Part shown: one piece after another, positions 15,475-23,558 of the stretch
Layout of the letters: the number at the start of each line of letters is the position of its first letter
Numbering within the stretch: position 1 is the stretch's first letter
Source: Thalassococcus arenae
Lineage (GTDB): Bacteria > Pseudomonadota > Alphaproteobacteria > Rhodobacterales > Rhodobacteraceae
DNA: 64,000 nucleotides
NCBI RefSeq assembly: GCF_019104745.1
Contig: NZ_JAHRWL010000001.1
Span: 868,001-932,000 of the forward strand
Direction of reading: 5' to 3'
Notes under the pieces: model-generated
What the model was told of the DNA's origin: nothing
Database searches by the model: none
Seen by the model: the letters and a program-made list of their open reading frames with translations, nothing else
Translations under genes and position numbers: made by a program

Positions 15475-16887
15475 ATGAAACGTTATCCGCGCAACACGAT
15501 CGGATATGGCGCTGACCGCCCCGACCCCGCCTGGCCGGGCGGGGCCAAGATCGCCGTGCAATTCGTGCTGAATTACGAGGAAGGCGGCGAGAATTGCCTG
15601 CTGCATGGCGACGCCGCGTCCGAAGCGTTCCTGTCCGACATTCCCGGTGCCACCCCCTGGCAGGGCGAACGGCACTGGAACATGGAATCGATCTATGACT
15701 ACGGCGCGCGCGCCGGGTTCTGGCGGCTGCACCGGTTGTTCACGTCGCGCGGCATTCCCCTGACGATCTACGGCGTTGCGAGCGCGCTTGCCCGCAGCCC
15801 CGGCCAGGTCGAGGCGATGAAGGCGGCGGGCTGGGAAATCGCCAGCCACGGGCTGAAATGGATCGACCACCGCGCCATGTCCGAAGAAGACGAACGCGCG
15901 GCCATTGCCGAGGCGATCCGCCTGCATACCGAGGTCGTCGGCGAACCGCCGCGCGGCTGGTATACCGGGCGGTGCAGTATGAACACCGTCCGGCTGGTCG
16001 GCGAGGCCGGCCCGATCGAGTACATCTCGGACACCTACGACGACGACCTGCCGCACTGGATGCCGGTCGGGAACAAGCGGCTGCTGGTCATTCCCTACAC
16101 GCTGGAAGCCAACGACATGCGCTTTGCCGCTAGCCCCGGCTGGGTGACCGGGCAGGATTTCGGCCAATACCTGTGCGACACGTTCGACGTGCTTTATGCC
16201 GAGGGGCAGCAAGGCCGCGCCGCGATGATGAGCGTCGGACTGCATTGCCGGCTGATCGGACGCCCCGGCAAGATCGCCGGACTGATCCGGTTTCTCGACC
16301 ACATCGCGGACAAGCCCGATGTCTGGTGCCCGCGGCGGATCGAGATTTCCGACCACTGGGCCGAACATCACCTGCCCAAGCGCCGCGAACGGCCCTCATC
16401 GCTGGATCGCGACACGTTCGTCGCGCGCTTTGGCGGGGTGTTCGAACACAGCCCCTGGATCGCGGAACGCGCCTGGGCGCTGGAATTGGGCCCGGCGCAT
16501 GACACGCCCGCGGGCCTGCACAACGCGCTGGCACGAATGTTCCGATCGGCTTCGCGCGACGAACGTTTGCGCGTCTTGCGCGCCCATCCGGACCTGGCGG
16601 GCAAGCTGGCGCAGGCCAAGCGGTTGACCGCCGATTCCACCGCCGAACAGGCCAGCGCCGGCCTGGACGCGCTGACAGATGGCGAACGCGCGCGGTTCAC
16701 CGAACTGAACGACGCCTATACCGCGCGGCACGGCTTTCCTTTCATCATCGCGGTGCGCGACCACGACAAGGCGGGCATCCTTGCCGCGTTCGAACGGCGG
16801 CTGTCGCAGGACAGCGACGCCGAATTCGCCGAGGCCTGCCGCCAGGTCGAACGCATCGCAAGGCTGCGGCTCGAGGATATGGTATGA
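15475..16887 (+). CDS. puuE: Bifunctional allantoinase PuuE / OHCU decarboxylase
   Basis: A 470-residue fusion. Residues 1-310 are the polysaccharide-deacetylase-like allantoinase PuuE ('NYEEGGENCLLHGD', 'ASHGLKWIDH', 'CSMNTVRLVGE'); residues about 325-468 are 2-oxo-4-hydroxy-4-carboxy-5-ureidoimidazoline decarboxylase ('RFGGVFEHSPWIAERAW', 'HPDLAGKLAQ'). The two activities make S-allantoin from OHCU and then open it to allantoate. A GGGAG site precedes the ATG, and the end overlaps allE by ATGA. The fused form is common in Rhodobacteraceae. Confidence 0.93.
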   Translation: MKRYPRNTIGYGADRPDPAWPGGAKIAVQFVLNYEEGGENCLLHGDAASEAFLSDIPGATPWQGERHWNMESIYDYGARAGFWRLHRLFTSRGIPLTIYGVASALARSPGQVEAMKAAGWEIASHGLKWIDHRAMSEEDERAAIAEAIRLHTEVVGEPPRGWYTGRCSMNTVRLVGEAGPIEYISDTYDDDLPHWMPVGNKRLLVIPYTLEANDMRFAASPGWVTGQDFGQYLCDTFDVLYAEGQQGRAAMMSVGLHCRLIGRPGKIAGLIRFLDHIADKPDVWCPRRIEISDHWAEHHLPKRRERPSSLDRDTFVARFGGVFEHSPWIAERAWALELGPAHDTPAGLHNALARMFRSASRDERLRVLRAHPDLAGKLAQAKRLTADSTAEQASAGLDALTDGERARFTELNDAYTARHGFPFIIAVRDHDKAGILAAFERRLSQDSDAEFAEACRQVERIARLRLEDMV

Positions 16888-17717
16888 AGGACGCCGTGGC
16901 CCCGCGCTATGCCTTTCCGCCCGGCGGATTGCCGAGCCAGGACGAAGACCCGCAAGGCGCGGCCGTCTTCACCGAGGCCTATGCGCTGATCCCGGCCAAG
17001 ACGATGCGCGACATCGTCACCAGTTTCCTGCCCGGCTGGATCCATACGCGCGCCTGGATCCTGGCCCGCCCGATGACCGGCTTTGCCGAGACCTTCGCGC
17101 AATACGCCGTGGAAATCGCGCCCGGCGGCGGGTGCGCGGAACCCGAGCCGGATGTCGAGGCGCAGGCGGCGATCTTCGTGGCGTTCGGCGAACTGCGCCT
17201 GACCCTGGGCCGCGACACCCACGAGTTGCGCGCGGGCAGTTTCGTCTTTATCCCGGCCAGCGCGGTCTGGACGCTTTGGAACACCTCCGACGCGCCCGCG
17301 GGCATGCATTGGATCCGCAAGCGATTCCAACCCGCATCGGGCATGTCACCGCCCGATGCCATCGTCACCCATGCCGATGATGTCGAACCGGCGCCGATGC
17401 CCTACAGCTTCGGAAAATGGGCGACGCAGCGATTCATCGATCCGCTGGACATGCGATATGACTTCCATGTCAACATCGTGTCGTTCGAACCGGGCGGGCG
17501 TATTCCCTTTGCCGAAACCCACGTGATGGAGCATGGGTTATACGTGCTTCAGGGCACCGGGCGCTACCTGCTGAACCGCGACTGGGTGGATGTGGGGCCG
17601 GGCGATTTCATGTGGCTGCGCGCCTTCTGCCCGCAGGCCTGCGTCGCGACCGGGGACGTGCCGTTCCGCTACCTGCTCTACAAGGATGTGAACCGGCATC
17701 CGGGGTTGGCGCTGTGA
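16884..17717 (+). CDS. allE: (S)-ureidoglycine aminohydrolase, bicupin
   Basis: A 277-residue two-cupin protein that removes ammonia from ureidoglycine to give ureidoglycolate. The N-terminal cupin is degenerate; the C-terminal one has the Mn ligand pattern in 'GGRIPFAETHVMEHGLYVL' and 'PGDFMWLRAFCPQ'. It is coupled on both sides: ATGA with puuE and GTGA with allA. This gives the full route from hydroxyisourate to glyoxylate in one cluster, lacking only the allantoate-hydrolysing step. Confidence 0.9.
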   Translation: MKDAVAPRYAFPPGGLPSQDEDPQGAAVFTEAYALIPAKTMRDIVTSFLPGWIHTRAWILARPMTGFAETFAQYAVEIAPGGGCAEPEPDVEAQAAIFVAFGELRLTLGRDTHELRAGSFVFIPASAVWTLWNTSDAPAGMHWIRKRFQPASGMSPPDAIVTHADDVEPAPMPYSFGKWATQRFIDPLDMRYDFHVNIVSFEPGGRIPFAETHVMEHGLYVLQGTGRYLLNRDWVDVGPGDFMWLRAFCPQACVATGDVPFRYLLYKDVNRHPGLAL

Positions 17718-18199
17718 CCGTGGAGATCGCCGCAAGGCCACTGACGGCGGCTGATTTCGCCCCGTTCGGCGACGTGCTCGAGGATGAAGGCCCGCCGGAC
17801 CGCATCATCAACCAGGGTCTCTGCGGCCGCTACCACGACAGGGCAAAGCTGGATTTCGGCCCCGCAGGACGCGCCGGGATCAGCCTGTTCAAAGCCGAAC
17901 CGCGTTCGCTGCCCTACCGGCTCGACATGGTCGAGCGGCACCCCGATGGCAGTCAGGCCTTTTTTCCGCTGCACCAGAAACCCTGGCTGGTGATCGTGGC
18001 CGAACCCGGCGACATTCCCGGCCGGATTCACGCTTTTCTCGCCGGCACCGGGCAGGCCGTCAATTTCCACCGCGGGACATGGCATGGCGTTCTGACCCCG
18101 CTGCACGCGCCGGGGCTGTTTGCCGTGGTCGATCGGATCGGCGACACGCCCAACCTGCAGGAACACTGGCTGGAACCGCCGGTGACGATCACGGCCTAG
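17714..18199 (+). CDS. allA: Ureidoglycolate lyase
   Basis: The 161-residue enzyme splits ureidoglycolate into glyoxylate and urea. Family motifs seen are 'TAADFAPFGDVLE', 'ERHPDGSQAFFPL' and 'FHRGTWHGVLTPL'. The best start is GTG at 17714, overlapping the allE stop (GTGA); a second GTG at 17720 is possible. The gene ends the operon and is followed eight bases later by a strong hairpin terminator. Confidence 0.92.
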   Translation: MTVEIAARPLTAADFAPFGDVLEDEGPPDRIINQGLCGRYHDRAKLDFGPAGRAGISLFKAEPRSLPYRLDMVERHPDGSQAFFPLHQKPWLVIVAEPGDIPGRIHAFLAGTGQAVNFHRGTWHGVLTPLHAPGLFAVVDRIGDTPNLQEHWLEPPVTITA

Positions 18200-18206
18200 A
18201 ACGAAC

Positions 18207-18230
18207 GAGGGCCCGCGAACGGGCCCTCTT
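18207..18230 (+). terminator. Terminator of the ureide operon
   Basis: GAGGGCCCG-cgaa-CGGGCCCTC, a perfect nine-base stem with a tetraloop followed by only TT. It sits between allA and the convergent secreted-protein gene. Confidence 0.75.
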
Positions 18231-18263
18231 GGTCACTGCTCGGGTTTCCTGCCTGCTGGCAGA

Positions 18264-18752
18264 TCAGTAGCCGGCGACACGGTAGCCCCGGTCGCGCAGA
18301 CAGCGGACGGCATAGGCCGGGCGCCATTCGCCGCGCAGACGGACATCCATCCGGCAAGCCCCGGGAAGGTTGTCCGCACCGGCGAAATTGCGTTGCAGAC
18401 AGCGGCGGCCCATCACATAGCGCGTCTTGTTGCTGTCCACCCGGATCAGACAGGCACTGGGCAGCGTCTTGCCCCGATGGGCCTTGTGGCCCTTGTAGCC
18501 CTGCTGGCCCCGCGGCACCGCGTGAACACGCGGCACGCTGTTCTTGGAATGCGTGGAATAGACCTTCTTTTTCTTGCGATCGCGGTCGTTGTTGTTGTCC
18601 TGGATGACCTTGCCGATGATGAACAAAGTGGTGGCCGCGGCAAGGAAGCGGGCGACATCGTCGGCGTTGGTGTCGGCGCGGGCGGAATTGGCGGAAAACC
18701 CGGTGATGGCAATCGCGACGGCGAGCACTCCGGCAATGAAACGGCGGGACAT
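18264..18752 (-). CDS. Secreted protein of unknown function
   Basis: A 162-residue protein with a clear signal peptide (hydrophobic residues 6-22, cleavage near 'ARADT'). After it comes 'DDVARFLAAATTLFIIGKVIQDNNNDRDRKKKK', a second hydrophobic stretch followed by a basic run. The C-terminal half has four cysteines ('SACLIRVD', 'RRCLQRNF', 'GACRMDV', 'VRCLRDRGY') that could form two disulfides. It ends in 'RGYRVAGY'. I do not recognise a domain; it looks like a small cell-envelope protein family of this group. Confidence 0.75.
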   Translation of the reverse strand: MSRRFIAGVLAVAIAITGFSANSARADTNADDVARFLAAATTLFIIGKVIQDNNNDRDRKKKKVYSTHSKNSVPRVHAVPRGQQGYKGHKAHRGKTLPSACLIRVDSNKTRYVMGRRCLQRNFAGADNLPGACRMDVRLRGEWRPAYAVRCLRDRGYRVAGY

Positions 18753-18927
18753 GGCAGTCTCCTTTCAGGATCAGGTTTCTGTGCGACGCCCCGAACCGGA
18801 ACGCCCATGACCAGATCGTGCGGCCGCCCCCGGAAGAGAGGCAATATCGCCGCCCTGCTATCGGATATCGCCGTCCCTGCGCGGCGTTGTTATTGTCTTT
18901 CGCGCCGCCGCGGATCAGTCTGACGGC

Positions 18928-19215
18928 ATGAAACGCTTGCTTCTCATCCTGGTCCTGGGCCTGTTCCTGCCCGCCGGCGCACAAGCCGCCTGCTACCTGG
19001 AATACAAGGCCAAGAAGGACGCGCCGTTGCGTCTGCATTACGGAGTGATGCAGATCGACGACGGCGGCTGCCCCGGCGCCAACCGGGCACAAAACATTGC
19101 CGAGCGCCGTCTGGACGGCACCGGCTGGACATTGCTGACGGTCGTCGGCCTGTCGGAGCAGCCTCCCTCCGACCAGAAAAGGGCGAATGCCGGTGAATAC
19201 TTTCTCCGTTACTGA
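18928..19215 (+). CDS. Small secreted protein, coupled to a membrane winged-helix protein
   Basis: A 95-residue protein whose first 20 residues are a signal peptide ending 'AQAAC'. The mature part has two cysteines (about 22 and 49) and no known domain: 'YLEYKAKKDAPLRLHYGVMQ', 'DDGGCPGANRAQNIAERRL', 'GWTLLTVVGLS'. No lipobox is evident, although a Cys follows the cleavage site. Its 3' end overlaps the next gene by 29 bases, a strong sign of translational coupling. A role as a periplasmic partner or ligand of that protein is an inference. Confidence 0.72.
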   Translation: MKRLLLILVLGLFLPAGAQAACYLEYKAKKDAPLRLHYGVMQIDDGGCPGANRAQNIAERRLDGTGWTLLTVVGLSEQPPSDQKRANAGEYFLRY

Positions 19216-19891
19216 AGCGCTGCGCGCGGGGTCGCGGATCGTGAGTTTCGGCATCGCGGCCATTGTCGGCATACTCGCCGTGGGTGGCGCGGTGCTGTTC
19301 CTGACCCTGCCCGACGCCAACGCCTTCAACGCGCGGGTCGAACGGATCTTTGCCGAGAACAACGACCTGTCCGGCCAGGCCGAAGTCAAGCTGCTGGAAA
19401 TCCTTGCACAATCCGGAACGGCCTTTGCCGATACGCTGACCAGTTACCGGATGGTGATCTTCGTTCTGCTGGTCTTCGCCGCCGCGATGCTGGTGGCGGC
19501 GCTGGTCTTTCTGGTCATGCTGGTGACGATGAACCGGCGCATGGCACAAATCGAACGGTCGGGCATCCAGGTCAGTTCGCTCATCATCTCGCGCGAGGAA
19601 AACACCGTCTATCTCAACACCACCGGTTTCAAACTGACCGGGGCGATGATGGAAACGCTGGCGGTGCTGGCCGAAGCGCGGATGGATGACGACATCCTTT
19701 CCGGCGCCGAGATCGAGGCGGTGATTTCGGGCCGGTCGGCGGCGGATTGCGACGAAGCGGCGGGGGCGACACGGATCAAGCGGCTTCGCGACGGGTTGGG
19801 CAACCAGATCGTCAGCGAATTGCTGGTCAAGAACATCGCCCGGCGCGGTTACATGCTGGCCATCGACAAGGACGTGATCGAGGTGATCTGA
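19187..19891 (+). CDS. Membrane protein with cytoplasmic C-terminal OmpR-like winged helix
   Basis: 234 residues. Two transmembrane segments (about 17-40 and 88-114) flank a roughly 45-residue loop; 'MNRRMAQIER' after the second segment places the C terminus in the cytoplasm. Residues about 125-232 match the OmpR/ToxR winged-helix layout: 'ENTVYLNTTGFKLTGAMMETLAVLAEAR', recognition-helix-like 'ATRIKRLRDGLG', and wing 'NIARRGYMLAI'. In ToxR/CadC the DNA-binding domain is N-terminal before one membrane span, so this is the reverse order. It overlaps the secreted 95-residue protein gene. Possible membrane-bound one-component regulator; DNA binding is untested. Confidence 0.7.
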   Translation: MPVNTFSVTEALRAGSRIVSFGIAAIVGILAVGGAVLFLTLPDANAFNARVERIFAENNDLSGQAEVKLLEILAQSGTAFADTLTSYRMVIFVLLVFAAAMLVAALVFLVMLVTMNRRMAQIERSGIQVSSLIISREENTVYLNTTGFKLTGAMMETLAVLAEARMDDDILSGAEIEAVISGRSAADCDEAAGATRIKRLRDGLGNQIVSELLVKNIARRGYMLAIDKDVIEVI

Positions 19892-19895
19892 CCGC

Positions 19896-20558
19896 TTAGG
19901 CCGGCCAGTGCACGGGCATCTGCCCGGCTTGCTGCGCCTCGGACACCACGGCGCGGTAATGCGGCATCGAATGGTTGGCCAGCAGGCGCGACCGCGCGGC
20001 GCGGCACAGCTGCACCCGGCCCATGTGGTGAAACGCGCCAGGCAAACCGCAGACGATGTCGTCGTCGCGGTTGATACACAGGCACAAACCGTCGTTGCGG
20101 ATCGCGCCGCGCGCCTTGCGCGGTCTTGGCGCGGCAAAGCCGATGCCCGGCACTGCCCAGCTTTTCGACAGGATCTGCGTGGCTGCGGCGCCGAGCGAAT
20201 GGCCGATGACATAGACCGGGCGTTCACCGCCTGCCTCGATCCAGTCGTAGATCGCCTTGGCGTGGCGCAGGAACCCCTGGTGCCAGATCGTGCCCGACGC
20301 ACCGCGCTCGGTGGTGCCGTCGCGCACACTGAAGCGGCGCCCTCCGATCATCAGGACACGCAGGTTGAACTTGAGGTAATCCATTGCGGAATTCGATCCC
20401 GGAATGAGCAGAACCCCGTTGTCCAGCAGATGCGCCTGCACATCGCCTTCGTCGAGACTGCGCTTGACGCGCGGCGCCACCGAACGATGCGTCGCGGCGC
20501 TGTAGCTTGCTTCGGCCAATTGCGCCGCGGTGGCGATCGGGTAACGGTGTTGCGGCAT
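19896..20558 (-). CDS. Lipase class 3 family alpha/beta hydrolase
   Basis: A 220-residue alpha/beta hydrolase with the nucleophile elbow 'VIGHSLGAAAT' (Ser near residue 123), a following 'GIGFAAPRPRKA', and Asp/His candidates in 'INRDDDIVCG' and 'HHMGR'. The fold matches class 3 lipases that act on triglycerides or other esters. There is no signal peptide, so the enzyme is probably cytoplasmic. It is downstream of a cytochrome c gene on the same strand, 64 bases apart, and convergent with the membrane winged-helix gene. Confidence 0.83.
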   Translation of the reverse strand: MPQHRYPIATAAQLAEASYSAATHRSVAPRVKRSLDEGDVQAHLLDNGVLLIPGSNSAMDYLKFNLRVLMIGGRRFSVRDGTTERGASGTIWHQGFLRHAKAIYDWIEAGGERPVYVIGHSLGAAATQILSKSWAVPGIGFAAPRPRKARGAIRNDGLCLCINRDDDIVCGLPGAFHHMGRVQLCRAARSRLLANHSMPHYRAVVSEAQQAGQMPVHWPA

Positions 20559-20622
20559 GGTGACGCCCCGGATGATGCTGTCGTGCCCACAGGATAGCCA
20601 AGCGCGCCGTTGCCGTCAGCTG

Positions 20623-21051
20623 TCAGTTGATCCCGTTCGCCTGCTGCAATTCGCGGATGTAGGCGGTCACCAGCGCAACGTCGGCACGGGTCAGGCCCTC
20701 GACCGCTGGCATGTCGCCGAACGGCCAATGGTGTGCCTGGACCCCGACCGATACGGCCCGCTGGAACGATTCATCGGCGTGGTGCGACGGTTCGTAGATC
20801 TTGTGCACGAGCGGCGGCGCGACCCCATCCTGCCCCACCGCATGCGGGCCATGGCACGACAGGCAGGCGGTTTCGTAGATCGACCGGCCCAGTTCGGCGT
20901 TGTCCGAAAGCGTCGCTGGCAACGCGATTTCGACAAGCGGACCGCCGGGCACGCGGTCGTGGATTCCGTCGCCATCGGGGGACAGGAATAGATAACCGAA
21001 CACCGCACCGGCACCGACCGCGACTGCCAGGACCAGAAGTTTCTTCAACAT
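20623..21051 (-). CDS. Membrane-anchored cytochrome c, class I
   Basis: A 142-residue protein: an N-terminal hydrophobic segment ('LLVLAVAVGAGAVFGYLFL') acts as signal or anchor, then a monohaem c domain with 'CLSCH' near residue 66 and a likely axial Met in 'GDMPAVEGL'. 'LTRADVALVTAYIRELQ' is the typical C-terminal helix. I prefer the start 'MLKK'; an ATG three codons earlier (21060) is also in frame. It is probably an electron carrier of the periplasmic respiratory chain; no oxidase gene is adjacent. Confidence 0.85.
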   Translation of the reverse strand: MLKKLLVLAVAVGAGAVFGYLFLSPDGDGIHDRVPGGPLVEIALPATLSDNAELGRSIYETACLSCHGPHAVGQDGVAPPLVHKIYEPSHHADESFQRAVSVGVQAHHWPFGDMPAVEGLTRADVALVTAYIRELQQANGIN

Positions 21052-21122
21052 GGCGATCATCCCGCATTTTACCTCGATCCGACTAAACGGATACCGGCCA
21101 AAAGACCTTGCCTTCGGTCAAG

Positions 21123-21199
21123 TGGTGATCCCGGCAGGATTCGAACCTGCAACCTGCCCCTTAGGAGGGGGCTGCTCTATCCAGTTGAGCCACGGGACC
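21123..21199 (-). tRNA. tRNA-Arg (anticodon CCT)
   Basis: A 77-base cloverleaf on the minus strand. The acceptor GGTCCCG pairs with CGGGATC before ACCA; the anticodon arm is GCCCC-CTCCTAA-GGGGC with anticodon CCT, reading AGG; the T arm carries GGTTCGAATCC and the CCA end is encoded. No integrase or attL/attR-like duplicate of the 3' end is seen nearby. Confidence 0.97.
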
Positions 21200-21285
21200 A
21201 CTGCGTCGTCCTTAGCGGGTCGGCGCGGGCTTGTCATCCCGCCGCACGTCGCGTTGCAGGATGTCCCGCCATCTTGCACCCGGTC

Positions 21286-21300
21286 ATGTTTACGGTAACA
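21286..21300 (+). promoter_or_regulatory. Candidate LacI-family operator upstream of the regulator
   Basis: ATGTTTACGGTAACA resembles the LacI/GalR/GntR type palindrome ATGTTACC-GGTAACAT. It lies 31 bases before the GTG start and just ahead of a TTGACA hexamer (21303-21308), fitting autorepression. Confidence 0.5.
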
Positions 21301-21330
21301 CTTTGACAAACCCCGATAAGGAAACCGAAC

Positions 21331-22356
21331 GTGGCCAATGACGATCCCCGCCCGCTGACCCTGCGCGATGTCTCCGAAGCCTCCGGCGTGTCCGAGATGA
21401 CGGTCAGCCGTGTGCTCCGCAACCGCGGCGATGTCAGTCAATCCACGCGGGAAAAGGTGCTGGAAGCCGCGAAATCGCTGGGCTACGTGCCCAACAAGAT
21501 CGCCGGCGCTCTTGCCAGCCAGCGGGTCAACCTGGTGGCGGTCATCATCCCGAGCCTGTCGAACATGGTCTTTCCCGAGGTCATGACCGGTATCAGCCGG
21601 GTGCTCGAGGAAACCGACCTGCAACCGGTGGTCGGCGTCACCGACTACCTGCCGGAAAAGGAAGAGCGCGTTCTGTACGAGATGCTGTCCTGGCGGCCGT
21701 CGGGCGTGATCATCGCCGGGCTCGAGCATTCCGACGCATCCCGCGCGATGCTCAAGGCCAGCGGCATCCCGGTGGTCGAGATCATGGATACCGACGGCAC
21801 GCCGGTCGATTGTGCGGTCGGCATTTCGCACCGCCGCGCCGGGCGGGAAATGGCCAAGGCGATCCTCAAGCAGGGTTACGAAAAGATCGGATTCATGGGC
21901 ACCAAGATGCCGCTGGATCATCGGGCACGGAAACGCTTCGAAGGCTTTACCGAAGCGCTGGCCAAGGCCGGGATCGAGATCACCGATCAGGAATTCTATT
22001 CCGGCGGTTCGGCGCTGGCCAAGGGCCGCGAGATGACCGAGAAGATGCTCGAACGCGAGCCCGAGCTGGATTTCCTCTATTACTCCAACGACATGATCGC
22101 GGCGGGCGGTCTGCTTTATCTGCTGGACAACGGCATCGAGATCCCCGGACAGGTCGGACTGGCCGGTTTCAACGGGGTCGAATTGCTGGACGGATTGCCG
22201 CGCAAGCTGGCGACGATGGACGCCTGTCGGACCGAGATCGGAACAAAGGCGGCCCAGATCATCGCCGGTCGCGTCGACGATCCGAAAGCCGCATTCGACC
22301 CGATCATCGAGCTGACGCCCACGATCAGTTACGGCGACACGCTCAGACGACGGTGA
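21331..22356 (+). CDS. LacI-family transcriptional regulator
   Basis: 341 residues. The N-terminal helix-turn-helix is textbook: 'LTLRDVSEASGVSEMTVSRVLRNRGDVSQ', with hinge 'GYVPNKIAGALASQR'. The rest is a periplasmic-binding-protein-like sensor domain of the GntR/GalR subtype ('NLVAVIIPSLSNMVFPEV', 'YYSNDMIAAGG'). The start codon is GTG at 21331 with AAGGA upstream. No transporter or sugar catabolic gene is next to it; the coupled gene is a DNA glycosylase. It probably regulates itself and remote sugar-acid genes. Confidence 0.9.
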   Translation: MANDDPRPLTLRDVSEASGVSEMTVSRVLRNRGDVSQSTREKVLEAAKSLGYVPNKIAGALASQRVNLVAVIIPSLSNMVFPEVMTGISRVLEETDLQPVVGVTDYLPEKEERVLYEMLSWRPSGVIIAGLEHSDASRAMLKASGIPVVEIMDTDGTPVDCAVGISHRRAGREMAKAILKQGYEKIGFMGTKMPLDHRARKRFEGFTEALAKAGIEITDQEFYSGGSALAKGREMTEKMLEREPELDFLYYSNDMIAAGGLLYLLDNGIEIPGQVGLAGFNGVELLDGLPRKLATMDACRTEIGTKAAQIIAGRVDDPKAAFDPIIELTPTISYGDTLRRR

Positions 22357-23558
22357 GCCTGCAGCTTCCGAACCGCGCCGCGCGGCGGCTGTTCCTGCAC
22401 CGGCACGCTCTGGCCGAGGCGCCCTCGGGTCCGGGCAAGGGTGACGATCTGCTCAACCTGATTACCCGTCTGGGCTTTGTCCAGGTCGACAGTGTGCGCA
22501 CGGTAGAACGGGCCCACCACATGATCCTGTTCGCGCGCCGTCCGCCCTATCGGCCCAAACACCTCGACCGGCTGCTGCACAAGGATCGCAGCCTGTTCGA
22601 ACACTGGACGCATGACGCGTCGGTCATTCCGACGGAATTCTATCCGCATTGGCGGGTCCGATTTCGTCGCGACGCCGACGCGCTGCTGCACCGCTGGCGG
22701 AAATGGCGGCGCGACGATTTCGAGGCCTGCCTCAACGGCGTGCGCCGGCACATCTCGGAACGCGGCCCCGCTTCTTCGGTGGATGTCGGCGAAGGCGAAG
22801 CGCGCAATTCCGGCGGCTGGTGGGATTGGCATCCGTCCAAGACGGCGCTGGAGTTTCTCTGGCTCACGGGTGAACTGGCGGTCTGCCACCGAGAGGGGTT
22901 CCGCAAGTATTATGACCTGGCCCACCGCGTGCATCCCGACGCCGCCACAGGGCCCATTCCGCACGAGGCGAACAGCCTGGACTGGCTGAACAACGCCGCG
23001 CTGGACCGGCTGGGTTTCGCGACCTCGGGCGAGATTTCGGCCTTTTGGGCAACGGTGACGCGCGCCGAGGCCAAGGACTGGGTCGAAGCCGAGCGCAAGG
23101 CCGGTCGGTTGGCTCCGGTTTCCGTGCAAGGGGCGGACGGCAGATGGCGGGCCTGTTTCGCGCGTCCGAACGTGCTGGAACAGGCACAGGCCGCACCGGA
23201 GCCACCCCCCCGCCTGCGCGTGCTCAGCCCCTTCGACCCTGCCTTGCGCGATCGCAACCGGGCCGAGCGGTTGTTCGGGTTCCGCTACCGGATCGAGATC
23301 TTCACCCCCGCACCCAAGCGCGAATACGGCTATTACGTCTTTCCGCTTCTCGAAGGCGACCGCCTGGTCGGTCGCATCGACATGTCCGGCGACCGCGACA
23401 CCGGTGCTTTGCGCGTCGATGCATTATGGCCCGAACGTGGCGTGCAATGGGGCAAAGGCCGGCAAGGGCGATTGGAAGCCGAACTGGACCGGGTGGCGCG
23501 GTTTGCCGGGCTGACCGGGGTTGCCTGGCGGGAAGACTGGTTGCGCGCACCGAAATGA
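22353..23558 (+). CDS. YcaQ-type DNA glycosylase, winged-helix (HTH_42) protein
   Basis: A 401-residue member of the YcaQ/AlkZ family that removes alkylated or cross-linked bases. Family features are 'GFVQVDSVRTVERAHHMILFAR' near residue 40, 'LFEHWTHDASVIP' near 80 (the HxD/QxD-type catalytic region), and 'LSPFDPALRDRNRAERLFGF' near 290. It starts at GTG 22353, overlapping the LacI stop (GTGA), an unusual pairing of regulator and repair enzyme. Function in interstrand cross-link repair is by family analogy. Confidence 0.85.
   Translation: MSLQLPNRAARRLFLHRHALAEAPSGPGKGDDLLNLITRLGFVQVDSVRTVERAHHMILFARRPPYRPKHLDRLLHKDRSLFEHWTHDASVIPTEFYPHWRVRFRRDADALLHRWRKWRRDDFEACLNGVRRHISERGPASSVDVGEGEARNSGGWWDWHPSKTALEFLWLTGELAVCHREGFRKYYDLAHRVHPDAATGPIPHEANSLDWLNNAALDRLGFATSGEISAFWATVTRAEAKDWVEAERKAGRLAPVSVQGADGRWRACFARPNVLEQAQAAPEPPPRLRVLSPFDPALRDRNRAERLFGFRYRIEIFTPAPKREYGYYVFPLLEGDRLVGRIDMSGDRDTGALRVDALWPERGVQWGKGRQGRLEAELDRVARFAGLTGVAWREDWLRAPK

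Noticed and set aside
14991-18199. Ureide cluster as a novel pathway
   Set aside because: uraH, puuE-OHCU decarboxylase fusion, allE and allA are known and their order is usual for the family.
21123-21199. tRNA-Arg(CCT) as an integration site for a mobile element
   Set aside because: No integrase, no duplicated tRNA end and normal housekeeping genes on both sides.
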